A DNA stretch of 9,359 nt from DATFLS01 sp964413425 (GTDB taxonomy: Bacteria > Fidelibacterota > JAANXI01). The translations under genes were made by a program, and so were the position numbers. Shown here in pieces: positions 1 through 6,931 of the stretch. The notes under the pieces were generated by a model. That model had not been told where the DNA came from and did not search any database. It saw only the letters and a program-made list of their open reading frames with translations. Each line of letters starts with the position of its first letter. Positions within the stretch are counted from its first letter, which is position 1. Location: the NCBI GenBank assembly GCA_964413425.1, contig CAYPST010000141.1:1-9359 (forward strand), in the 5' to 3' direction.

Positions 1-382
1 TTTACAACCACTATTGGAACTCTTTTTTACTGAGTTTGTGAATTATTCAGGCTAAATTCAGCGATTACTGAGAGATAGGCAAATTCCACAGATTCGTCCG
101 GCCCGGAATGCGAAGTCAGTATCTTCAGTGGACCGGGGGCTGTATGAAAGAGAGATCGAGTTCATCTGATCAAGGGATATCCAATTCTGATGAATTTTTT
201 TTAAAGTGCCACAAGAGCACCGCATGAGAGTGGCGACGGAACGGACTTCCCGGGAGATATTTTCTACGTAAACTCATATGTGGTGAACACTGATGAAAGC
301 TGGATCATTGAATCTAAAGATTTTCCGGTATGCGTCGAAATTATAATTCACTGGCTGCCTTTAACCCTGGCAGGGAGCAAGT
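1..382. other. Intergenic region upstream of cdsA
   Basis: I see no convincing gene here. One plus-strand frame is open from the left edge and stops at a TAA at 53-55, giving only about 17 unrecognised residues (ending FVNYSG). It could be the tail of an upstream gene or chance. A weak terminator-like site lies at 183-202: arms AATTC and GAATT around TGAT, followed by a run of T. The stem is only 5 bp and AT-rich, so this is doubtful. A 5-bp inverted repeat (CTGCC 355-359 and GGCAG 369-373) touches the ribosome binding site of the next gene and is probably chance. Confidence 0.5.
342..347 (+). promoter_or_regulatory. Possible -10 box (TATAAT) upstream of cdsA
   Basis: An exact TATAAT lies about 36 bp before the cdsA start codon. 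No good -35 partner is visible: the nearest candidate, TTTTCC at 321-326, matches poorly and is only 15 bp away. If real, it would drive the whole cdsA-transporter unit. The call rests on a single hexamer. Confidence 0.25.
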
Positions 383-1201
383 TTGACTGAAGGAATCCAA
401 CGGATACTGGTCGCCGTCCTGGGTATTCCGTTAATTCTGGGGGCTATCTGGGTTGGAAAGGGTTATTTCGGCGTTCTGGTCACTCTTGTTGCTCTCATAG
501 GGGTATACGAATTTTACACGATGGCCATGGTCAAAGAACTTCAACCACACATTTGGCTTGGGATGCTGGTCACTCCGGGGTTTGCGGTTGGGTTATATTT
601 CCATCAATATCAATTGATGATCGGGTTGATTTTGCTGGGAACTATCATATCCCTGGGAGTCGCGCTATTCCGCCTGAACCCTCGCCCCATCGAAAACGCC
701 GGGATTACCGTATTCGGTTTTCTCTATGCCGGATTATTTATCACCACTTTGATCGGGATTCGGGAAAGCCGGATTTTCACATCGTATCAAGACGCGGGGA
801 TCTTTGTGATCGTACTATTCGCAGGGGTTTGGGTGTGCGATACGGCGGCATATTACGTGGGAACAACATTCGGCAGACATAAACTCTATGAGACCGTCAG
901 CCCCAATAAATCGATCGAGGGATCGGTGGCGGGATTTCTAGGTACGGTGATTCTGATGTTCGGCATCTATCTCTCCCCGGTACTTCCGGAGCTCTCGTTC
1001 CCGACTGTGATATTTTTAACTCTCGCCATTGGTATCTTTGGACAGATAGGCGATCTCATCGAGTCGTGGATGAAACGTACGGCCGATCTGAAGGACTCCT
1101 CGTCGATCTTACCCGGACACGGCGGGATTCTGGACAGGTTCGATTCTCTGCTCCTGGTTGCTCCGCTCACGTATTTCTGGTGCCAGCTCAATATTTTTTA
1201 A
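383..1201 (+). CDS. cdsA: Phosphatidate cytidylyltransferase (CDP-diacylglycerol synthase)
   Basis: The family makes CDP-diacylglycerol from phosphatidic acid and CTP in the inner membrane, the branch point to phosphatidylglycerol, cardiolipin and phosphatidylethanolamine. The protein has 272 residues, normal for CdsA, and is almost entirely hydrophobic segments. The diagnostic C-terminal signature is intact: GDLIESWMKR at 223-232, then KDSSSILPGHGG at 237-248 and LDRFDS at 250-255. WVCDTAAY (150-157, Asp153) and SPNKSIEG (173-180) are also typical. The start is TTG, preceded by AGGGAG at 372-377 with a 5-nt spacer. No upstream or downstream partner usual for cdsA (uppS, dxr, rseP) is visible. 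Instead the binding-protein gene begins 15 bp after the stop, which suggests one transcript. Identification is secure. Confidence 0.96.
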   Translation: MTEGIQRILVAVLGIPLILGAIWVGKGYFGVLVTLVALIGVYEFYTMAMVKELQPHIWLGMLVTPGFAVGLYFHQYQLMIGLILLGTIISLGVALFRLNPRPIENAGITVFGFLYAGLFITTLIGIRESRIFTSYQDAGIFVIVLFAGVWVCDTAAYYVGTTFGRHKLYETVSPNKSIEGSVAGFLGTVILMFGIYLSPVLPELSFPTVIFLTLAIGIFGQIGDLIESWMKRTADLKDSSSILPGHGGILDRFDSLLLVAPLTYFWCQLNIF

Positions 1202-1216
1202 TCCGGAGGATACATT

Positions 1217-2947
1217 ATGTATAAGAAAACCCTCATGCTCCTCACGACGTCCATCCTGCTTCTCTTTGCAACCTGTTCACAGAACAACCGGCAGGGCAAT
1301 GTGGAGTGGGTGACTCTTTCCGACGGACAACAAATCCCCCAGGGCGGCACGCTTGTCACCGGAATTATATCGGATGTGAATTCTCTCAACTATTATGTTG
1401 CTGAAAGCCGGTTATCTCAGGATATCATCAATTTAATGTTCCTGTCACTCACCACGATCAATCAGGATTTAAGGACGTTTTCTCCTCTTCTGGCAAAAGA
1501 GTGGGAATTCAGTGATGACCGGAAAACATTAACCTTTCATCTGCGTGATGACGTGTACTGGTGGGACGGAGAAAAAACCACCGCAGACGATGTCGTCTTC
1601 ACGCACCGGCTTATCACACATCCGGAGGTGACCTGGAGCGGGAAAAGCTGGAAGGAGTATATTGAGAAAATTGAGGCAGTGGATGATACCACGGTGGCAT
1701 ATCATTTCGACCGGGTTTATCCGTATCAACTCATGGATGCGGCAGAAGGAGTCATCCTGCCGGAACACGTACTACAGGGGTTGCCACCGGAAGAATTTCG
1801 CACAGCAGCCTTTAATTCCCAGCCGGTTGGAAATGGCCCCTTTCGGTTTAAAAGGTGGGAGCAGCAACAACAGCTGGAGCTGGTTCGCAATGAGAATTTT
1901 TATGAGCAGCCGAAACCGCACCTGGATCGGATCGTCTTTCGGATTGTCCCGGACCGAACTACGTTGATCACGCAGTTAAAAGCCGGGGAAATCGATTTTG
2001 TGGAGAATATGTCTCCGAAAACGTTTCAGCAGACGAAGGAAGCCTATAACAACGGGAACAGCGACATTCGAACCTACGAATATTTGGGGAGAAGCTACGA
2101 TTATGTCGCGTGGAATACCCTCGATCCCGAAGCGTATGATCCCAACGTACATGGGACGGTGGAGAGTTTCGAGAAGATCCCCAATCCGTATTTTGCCGAC
2201 AAACGCGTTCGGCAGGCAATGACCTATGCCATCAATCGGGAATTGATCAGGGAAGCAATCGGCTACGGTTTATTGATCCCGATGCACGGCGCCATCAGTC
2301 CCATCCTCTGGGCGCACGATGAAAGTATTCCTGAGATCCCTTACAATCCGGACAAGGCTCGTGGCCTGCTTGCCGAGGCGGGTTGGCAGGATGTTGACGG
2401 TGACGGCATACTCGAAAAAGACGGTCGCGAATTTCGCTTTACTCTGACGACAAATACGGGAAATGTACGCCGCGAGCAGGCATGTACGCTGATTCAAGAT
2501 ATGTTGAAGCAAATTGGTGTGCGGATGGAGATTCAGATGCTGGAGGGATTAACTTTCTTTAACAGTTTACGCGGCAAGCAGTTTGATGCCGCTTTGTCCG
2601 GATGGTCGGTGGCGCTGAAGGTTGACTATGCCCCTATTTTTCATTCGCAGGCCGCTCTCCAGGGGTATAATTTTACCGCATACCGTAATCCGCTGTTCGA
2701 TAGTCTCAACAGAGAAGCGGTCGTTACCAGCGATACCGAGAAAGCAAAGCGCTTGTGGAGCCAGATAGAGGCATTGCTGCTGGAAGACCAGCCTTACACG
2801 TGGCTTTACTACATGAAATCGGGCCATGGATTGCACAAACGGTTTCAAGGCGTCAGAATGGACCATCGAGGGGCGTACCTGAATCTTGAAGACTGGTGGG
2901 TGCCGGTGGAAGAGCGGAAGTACTGGGTGTCGCAGGCGCAATTATAA
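1217..2947 (+). CDS. Peptide/nickel-type ABC transporter substrate-binding lipoprotein (family 5)
   Basis: This is the extracytoplasmic receptor that would bind the substrate and hand it to the permeases encoded next. It has 576 residues, slightly longer than typical DppA/OppA. The N-terminus is a lipoprotein-like signal: KK at 3-4, a hydrophobic stretch and Cys20 in LFATC. The Thr just before the Cys is less usual than Gly, Ala or Ser. The mature part shows family 5 features: DDVYWWDGE followed by TADDVVFTHRLI, and further on VRQAMTYAINRELI. A loop resembling a calcium-binding motif, DVDGDGIL (392-399), is frequent in such proteins. The start is supported by GGAGG at 1205-1209 with a 7-nt spacer. 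The substrate (di- or oligopeptide, nickel chelate or other) cannot be deduced. The family call is firm. Confidence 0.93.
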   Translation: MYKKTLMLLTTSILLLFATCSQNNRQGNVEWVTLSDGQQIPQGGTLVTGIISDVNSLNYYVAESRLSQDIINLMFLSLTTINQDLRTFSPLLAKEWEFSDDRKTLTFHLRDDVYWWDGEKTTADDVVFTHRLITHPEVTWSGKSWKEYIEKIEAVDDTTVAYHFDRVYPYQLMDAAEGVILPEHVLQGLPPEEFRTAAFNSQPVGNGPFRFKRWEQQQQLELVRNENFYEQPKPHLDRIVFRIVPDRTTLITQLKAGEIDFVENMSPKTFQQTKEAYNNGNSDIRTYEYLGRSYDYVAWNTLDPEAYDPNVHGTVESFEKIPNPYFADKRVRQAMTYAINRELIREAIGYGLLIPMHGAISPILWAHDESIPEIPYNPDKARGLLAEAGWQDVDGDGILEKDGREFRFTLTTNTGNVRREQACTLIQDMLKQIGVRMEIQMLEGLTFFNSLRGKQFDAALSGWSVALKVDYAPIFHSQAALQGYNFTAYRNPLFDSLNREAVVTSDTEKAKRLWSQIEALLLEDQPYTWLYYMKSGHGLHKRFQGVRMDHRGAYLNLEDWWVPVEERKYWVSQAQL

Positions 2948-2956
2948 AGTCGGGCC

Positions 2957-3937
2957 ATGGGTTCCTATGTTGTCAAACGAATAACAGGTATCATCCCGTT
3001 AGTGTTTCTGGGGTTGACGCTGACATTTTTCATTATGCGTCTGGCCCCGGGCAACCCCACGACGAAGTATATCAGTCCCGAGTTTGATCCGCAACTCCAA
3101 CAGGAAATGATGAGAAAGTTCGGGCTCGATCAACCGCTGCCTGTGCAGTACTGGCGGTGGCTCACGTCATTCCTGCAGGGCGATTTCGGTGTGTCCTTCG
3201 ACCGGGCGCAACCGGTCAGCTCCGTAGTGAAAAAAGCCATCGGGAATACCCTCATCCTGTCTTCCCTGGCACTGGGGGTCTCTCTGGTTTTCGGTGTGTT
3301 GTTAGGAATGCTCTCCGCAGTCAAACAATATACCAGGTTTGATGATCTCATCACAATTGGTGCGCTTTTTCTTTACTCCATGCCGGGATTCTGGCTGGGG
3401 TTGATGCTGATCTTGCTGTTCTCACTGGTGCTTGGCTGGCTGCCTGCGGGAGGCATGGTGTCCGTGAATTATGAGTATCTCGGTTTTGGCCAGCAAATCT
3501 GGGATCGAATTGTCCATCTGATCTTACCGGTTCTGGTTCTTGCGGCGGCTTCTACTGCTTCCACCATGCGTTATATGCGCGCGAGTATGCTGGATATTCT
3601 CCGGCAGGATTACATACGCACCGCACATGCGAAAGGGCTGCCCGAGCGCATTGTCTATGCAAAACATGCCGTCAGGAATGCCTTGAGTCCGGTCGTCACG
3701 TTGTTCGGGCTGTCCATTCCCTTCCTCTTCAGCGGGGCGGTGATCATTGAGATAGTGTTCGCCTGGCCGGGGATGGGACGAGTTATGCTGACCGCAATAT
3801 TCCAACGAGATTATCCGGTGGCGATAGCGGTGACAGCCATCGTGTTCGGAATGGTGCTGGTGGGGAATCTCATTGCGGATATTTTATACTCCGTGGTTGA
3901 TCCCAGAATACGATATCAAACGAACCAAACTCAATGA
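2957..3937 (+). CDS. ABC transporter permease, DppB/OppB type
   Basis: This is the first of two membrane subunits forming the translocation pore. It has 326 residues, normal for the family. The N-terminus (VVKRITGIIPLVFLGLTLTF, then MRLAPGNP) is the typical first membrane helix and loop of DppB-type proteins. The EAA-like coupling loop that contacts the ATPase is DYIRTAHAKG at 218-227. FAWPGMGRV (268-276) and the terminal YSVVDPRIRY (311-320) are also characteristic. It starts 9 bp after the binding-protein stop with only a weak ribosome binding site (CGGG), so translation is probably coupled. Its stop overlaps the start of the next permease (ATGA, 3934-3937). The role is secure; the substrate is unknown. 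Confidence 0.94.
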   Translation: MGSYVVKRITGIIPLVFLGLTLTFFIMRLAPGNPTTKYISPEFDPQLQQEMMRKFGLDQPLPVQYWRWLTSFLQGDFGVSFDRAQPVSSVVKKAIGNTLILSSLALGVSLVFGVLLGMLSAVKQYTRFDDLITIGALFLYSMPGFWLGLMLILLFSLVLGWLPAGGMVSVNYEYLGFGQQIWDRIVHLILPVLVLAAASTASTMRYMRASMLDILRQDYIRTAHAKGLPERIVYAKHAVRNALSPVVTLFGLSIPFLFSGAVIIEIVFAWPGMGRVMLTAIFQRDYPVAIAVTAIVFGMVLVGNLIADILYSVVDPRIRYQTNQTQ

Positions 3938-5079
3938 CAGATCGCACATCCGGAGAACAGCAGAGACAGAAGTGGACATATGTAATCCCGGGCATCGGTC
4001 TGTTCCGGCTCGGGCGTTATCGTGCAGGATTGATGTGCCTGTTTTTATTCGTTGCCCCTGTTCTGATAATCCTGTGGCAGCACCAGCAAATGCTTGCCGT
4101 ATTCACAAAACCGACCCTGGAATCGGGAATAGCGGTGGGATATCTGATGCTGCTATTATTGGTGGCGTTTGTGGTGAACGCGCACTGTATATCATGCACC
4201 GCTTCATCCGGAGATCGCACCGGACTGAGTGACTGGCGGCTCGGCGCCCGAAGACTGCTCCGGAACAGCCGGGCAAGGATCGGACTCTTCACTTTGTTTG
4301 TTTTGTACAGCCTGGCATTGTTGGCTCCGCTGATTGCACCCTACGATCCTACTGCCCAGGTGAATGTGTTACAGGTGCGGTTTCTCCCGCCTTCTCTGGA
4401 AACGGGGTATCTACTTGGTACCGACGGCTTCGGGAGGGATATACTCAGCCGGATAATTTACGGTGCCAGGATTTCGCTGTCCATTGGTTTTGTCGCTGTC
4501 CTGATTGCGGCAGTTATTGGGACTGTTCTGGGAGTACTTGCCGGCTATTTTGGTGGGTGGATCGATACGTTTATTATGCGGTTTGTTGATTTAATGCTGG
4601 GATTTCCCCGGCTGTTTTTGATATTAATTGTCATTGCATTCGTCGGACCATCCATCCTCTGGGTGATCCTGGTCCTGGGATTCACCGGCTGGATGGGCGT
4701 GGCACGCCTGATACGAGGTGAGGTACTCTCTCTGAAAGAACAAGAATTCATTGTGGCAGCGAAGGCGCTGGGTGTGAATACGCCGCGGATTCTCATCAGG
4801 CATCTGCTCCCGAATACCCTGGCACCCATTATCGTATTCGTGACGCTGACCATCGGCAACGTGATTCTGATTGAGGCCGGATTGAGCTTCCTGGGACTGG
4901 GAGTCCAGCCCCCGACTCCCAGCTGGGGGAATATCATCGACCTCGGGCGAAAGAACCTGCTTGACGCCTGGTGGATTTCCACTTTCCCCGGATTGGCTAT
5001 CGTGATAACGGTCCTTTCTTTCAATATTGTAGGCGATGCACTCCGGGATGCGTTTGATCCGAAACTCCGGGATGGCTGA
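3934..5079 (+). CDS. ABC transporter permease, DppC/OppC type, with N-terminal membrane extension
   Basis: This is the second pore subunit. It has 381 residues, against about 280-310 for most DppC proteins. The standard part begins near residue 101 with WRLGARRLLRNSRARIGL, the cytoplasmic lead-in and first helix of this family. It continues with LGTDGFGRDILSR (161-173) and the EAA-like coupling loop EFIVAAKALG (271-280). The first hundred residues are extra and contain two predicted membrane helices, roughly 31-48 and 65-83. The short motif IPGIGLFRLGRYRAG precedes the first, and two cysteines (85 and 88) follow the second. The PGxG...GRY pattern resembles a motif seen in various small membrane proteins, but its function here is unknown. 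Start choice follows the ATGA overlap with the upstream permease. The transporter role is secure; the extension's role is not. Confidence 0.92.
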   Translation: MTDRTSGEQQRQKWTYVIPGIGLFRLGRYRAGLMCLFLFVAPVLIILWQHQQMLAVFTKPTLESGIAVGYLMLLLLVAFVVNAHCISCTASSGDRTGLSDWRLGARRLLRNSRARIGLFTLFVLYSLALLAPLIAPYDPTAQVNVLQVRFLPPSLETGYLLGTDGFGRDILSRIIYGARISLSIGFVAVLIAAVIGTVLGVLAGYFGGWIDTFIMRFVDLMLGFPRLFLILIVIAFVGPSILWVILVLGFTGWMGVARLIRGEVLSLKEQEFIVAAKALGVNTPRILIRHLLPNTLAPIIVFVTLTIGNVILIEAGLSFLGLGVQPPTPSWGNIIDLGRKNLLDAWWISTFPGLAIVITVLSFNIVGDALRDAFDPKLRDG

Positions 5080-5134
5080 GGGGCGGTTCCGTTCCCGGGA
5101 TATGAATCATCGATGAGGGAGTTCGGCAAATATT

Positions 5135-6157
5135 ATGGATGTCTTGTTAACTGTTGATGATCTCAAGACTTATTTTTTCACCGAACGTGGTGAAGCACGA
5201 GCGGTGGATGGTATCTCTTTTCAGGTGAACCAAGGAGAGACACTGGGGATCGTGGGCGAATCCGGCTGTGGGAAGAGTGTCACCGGGCTCTCCATCATGC
5301 GGCTGATCCAACAACCACCGGGCCGCATTCTGAGCGGTGCCGTCCGATTCCGGGGAAGAGACCTCCTGACACTTCCCAACCATAAAATGCGTGCGATCCG
5401 CGGCAATGAAATCTCCATGATCTTTCAGGAACCCCTGACGTCATTAAATCCCGTATTTACATGTGGAGATCAGATTGCGGAAGTGATACGGGTTCATGAG
5501 CGCACAAGCCATTCGCGAGCCCGGGAAGAAACCCTCCGGATGCTGGAAATGGCCGGAATTCCGGAACCACGGTATTGCTACCGGGCCTATCCTCATCAAC
5601 TCTCCGGAGGGATGCGGCAGCGTATAATGATAGCGATGGCACTTGTGTGCCGTCCAAAAATGCTAATCGCGGATGAACCGACCACCGCGCTGGATGTAAC
5701 GGTTCAGGCACAAATCCTGAACCTCCTCCGAAATCTTCAGGAGCAGTTTGGAATGACGGTGATTCTCATAACACATGATCTGGGAGTCATCGCTGAAATG
5801 GCAGATCACCTGTTGGTAATGTACGCCGGGAATATCGTGGAGTACGGTTCAGTGGAGGCAGTGTTTACCAATCCTCTGCATCCGTATACCAAAGGGTTAT
5901 TGCATTCCGTTCCGAAACTGCATCAACCTGACGAAAAGTTAAAGGGTATTCCCGGATCCGTCCCCAGTGCAGAATATTTTCCCTCCGGCTGTCGATTTCA
6001 TCCCAGATGTCCGTTCAACGATTCAGAGAAATGTGTGCGTGAAGCACCTCCGTTCTTTGAGAATTCCTTCTGGAATCATACTGCTCGCTGTCATTATATT
6101 GTGAAAAGAGGTGATGAGTTGGCTCCTCCAGAGGAATCGGAGAAAAACAATACGTGA
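5135..6157 (+). CDS. ABC transporter ATP-binding protein, DppD/OppD type
   Basis: This is the cytoplasmic ATPase that powers import through the two permeases. It has 340 residues, as expected. All nucleotide-binding elements are present: Walker A GESGCGKS (41-48), Q-loop Gln98 in FQEPLTSLNP, signature LSGGMRQR (156-163), Walker B ending LIADEP (Asp180, Glu181), D-loop ALD and switch His214. The C-terminal oligopeptide-transporter extension starts at NPLHPYTKGLL (246-256). It carries four cysteines (286, 292, 300, 319) in the arrangement that binds an iron-sulfur cluster in some OppD proteins. A purine-rich GAGGGAG lies at 5115-5121, a rather long 13 nt before the ATG. The gene follows the permease after 55 bp. 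No DppF/OppF partner follows, so it may work as a homodimer or with an ATPase encoded elsewhere. Confidence 0.94.
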   Translation: MDVLLTVDDLKTYFFTERGEARAVDGISFQVNQGETLGIVGESGCGKSVTGLSIMRLIQQPPGRILSGAVRFRGRDLLTLPNHKMRAIRGNEISMIFQEPLTSLNPVFTCGDQIAEVIRVHERTSHSRAREETLRMLEMAGIPEPRYCYRAYPHQLSGGMRQRIMIAMALVCRPKMLIADEPTTALDVTVQAQILNLLRNLQEQFGMTVILITHDLGVIAEMADHLLVMYAGNIVEYGSVEAVFTNPLHPYTKGLLHSVPKLHQPDEKLKGIPGSVPSAEYFPSGCRFHPRCPFNDSEKCVREAPPFFENSFWNHTARCHYIVKRGDELAPPEESEKNNT

Positions 6158-6188
6158 ATAAAAAAGTAAGCTTCCGGGAGGGATAACA

Positions 6189-6488
6189 ATGGCTGATATT
6201 AGTGTGACCCTAACAGAAAAATCCGAGAAGTGGAATGCGGATGTCACGATAACAGAGGGAAGTTCCTCCTCCCAGCACACCGTCGAAATGGACAAAACAT
6301 ACTATGAAAAGCTCTCCAGAGGAAAGTATACTCCTGAGCAGGTCATCGAAACTTCTTTCGAGTTCTTATTAGCCCGGGAACCAAAAGAGTCTATCCTTGG
6401 CCAATTCGAGCTTCCCGTTATCAACCGCTATTTTGGGAACTATGAGAGTGAGTTGCCCCGAATGCTGGGGAAAAAATACGGAGATTGA
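6189..6488 (+). CDS. Small conserved-looking protein of unknown function
   Basis: This is a 99-residue soluble, acidic protein without signal peptide or membrane segment. GGAGG at 6177-6181, 7 nt before the ATG, strongly supports the start, and it lies 31 bp after the ATPase gene, so it is probably the last gene of the operon. The N-terminal half alternates polar and hydrophobic residues like beta strands (ISVTLTEK, ADVTITEG). The second half looks helical: TPEQVIETSFEFLLAREPKE, then SILGQFELPVINRYFGNYE. The pattern of SFEFLL.REPKESIL...F.L.VI.RYF..YE recalls a widespread uncharacterised family of about 90-100 residues. I know this from memory only and can assign no function. A physical link to the transporter is not shown. 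Confidence 0.8.
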   Translation: MADISVTLTEKSEKWNADVTITEGSSSSQHTVEMDKTYYEKLSRGKYTPEQVIETSFEFLLAREPKESILGQFELPVINRYFGNYESELPRMLGKKYGD

Positions 6489-6751
6489 ATGCGAAATTCT
6501 GAATAGAGAATCCCGGATTATCAGACGGTGTTGCTTCAGTTGCATTCTGGCTGAGCGCCATTTTTTGCAAGAGCGTGTAAAGGGATGTGCTTAGAGTAGT
6601 GGTCTGGAGAGAAGCAGGGAACTGTACTGGAGAATAACGGTTGGCTGGATCTGCCGCAACGATTTTGCAATTCGTTCTACCTGGAATGCAGTAGCCCGGG
6701 TATTTGGTGAAAGTCATCAACCATCTAAAGTATCAGTTTAACTTGCAAATT
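6489..6751. other. Intergenic region without a recognisable gene
   Basis: The stretch after the small-protein stop has open frames, but they have no good ribosome binding site and overlap neighbouring genes in other frames. There is no T-rich intrinsic terminator right after the operon. A short ATTCT/AGAAT inverted repeat around 6494 lacks a T-run. I see nothing else here before the hairpin block at 6752. Confidence 0.5.
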
Positions 6752-6921
6752 CCCTGGGGCTTGCCCCAGGGTCCCCTTCCATCTTTTGGATGGGAAGGGT
6801 GTAGAAATGTGTAGTCTGATGCCCTGCAGCTTCCCGCAGGGAGAATTCATCAGAGGTCTTCCAAACCAATAGGGCCAGAGAGAAGAACATTGCTCTGGCA
6901 GGGCTGCTAAACCGGCGGTTT
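6752..6921. repeat. Block of five consecutive hairpins upstream of the dehalogenase-like gene
   Basis: Five inverted repeats follow one another in about 170 bp. (1) CCCTGGGGC 6752-6760 with GCCCCAGGG 6763-6771, perfect. (2) CCCTTCCATC 6774-6783 with GAT 6789-6791 and GGAAGGG 6793-6799, one bulged G. (3) TCTGATG plus CCCTGC 6815-6827 with GCAGGG 6836-6841 and CATCAGA 6848-6854, with a 6-nt bulge AGAATT. (4) GCCAGAG 6874-6880 with CTCTGGC 6893-6899. (5) AAACC 6909-6913 with GGTTT 6917-6921, followed by a short T-run to 6924. The minus strand is open through this block, but the frame has no ribosome binding site support and looks like repeat sequence, not a gene. The block may be an interspersed repeat, a mobile-element remnant or a structured RNA. 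Confidence 0.6.
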
Positions 6922-6931
6922 TTTCACGGAG

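Noticed and set aside
2819..2960. Exact 11-bp direct repeat TCGGGCCATGG at 2819-2829 and 2950-2960, the second spanning the DppB-type permease start codon.
   Set aside because: Several 11-bp repeats are expected by chance in 9.4 kb, and the flanks do not extend the match, so no duplication is supported.
4545..5129. Long minus-strand frame (194 codons) opposite the DppC-type permease.
   Set aside because: It is a shadow of the permease reading frame. Its translation is rich in Arg, Pro and Ser without domain features, and the plus-strand gene is certain.
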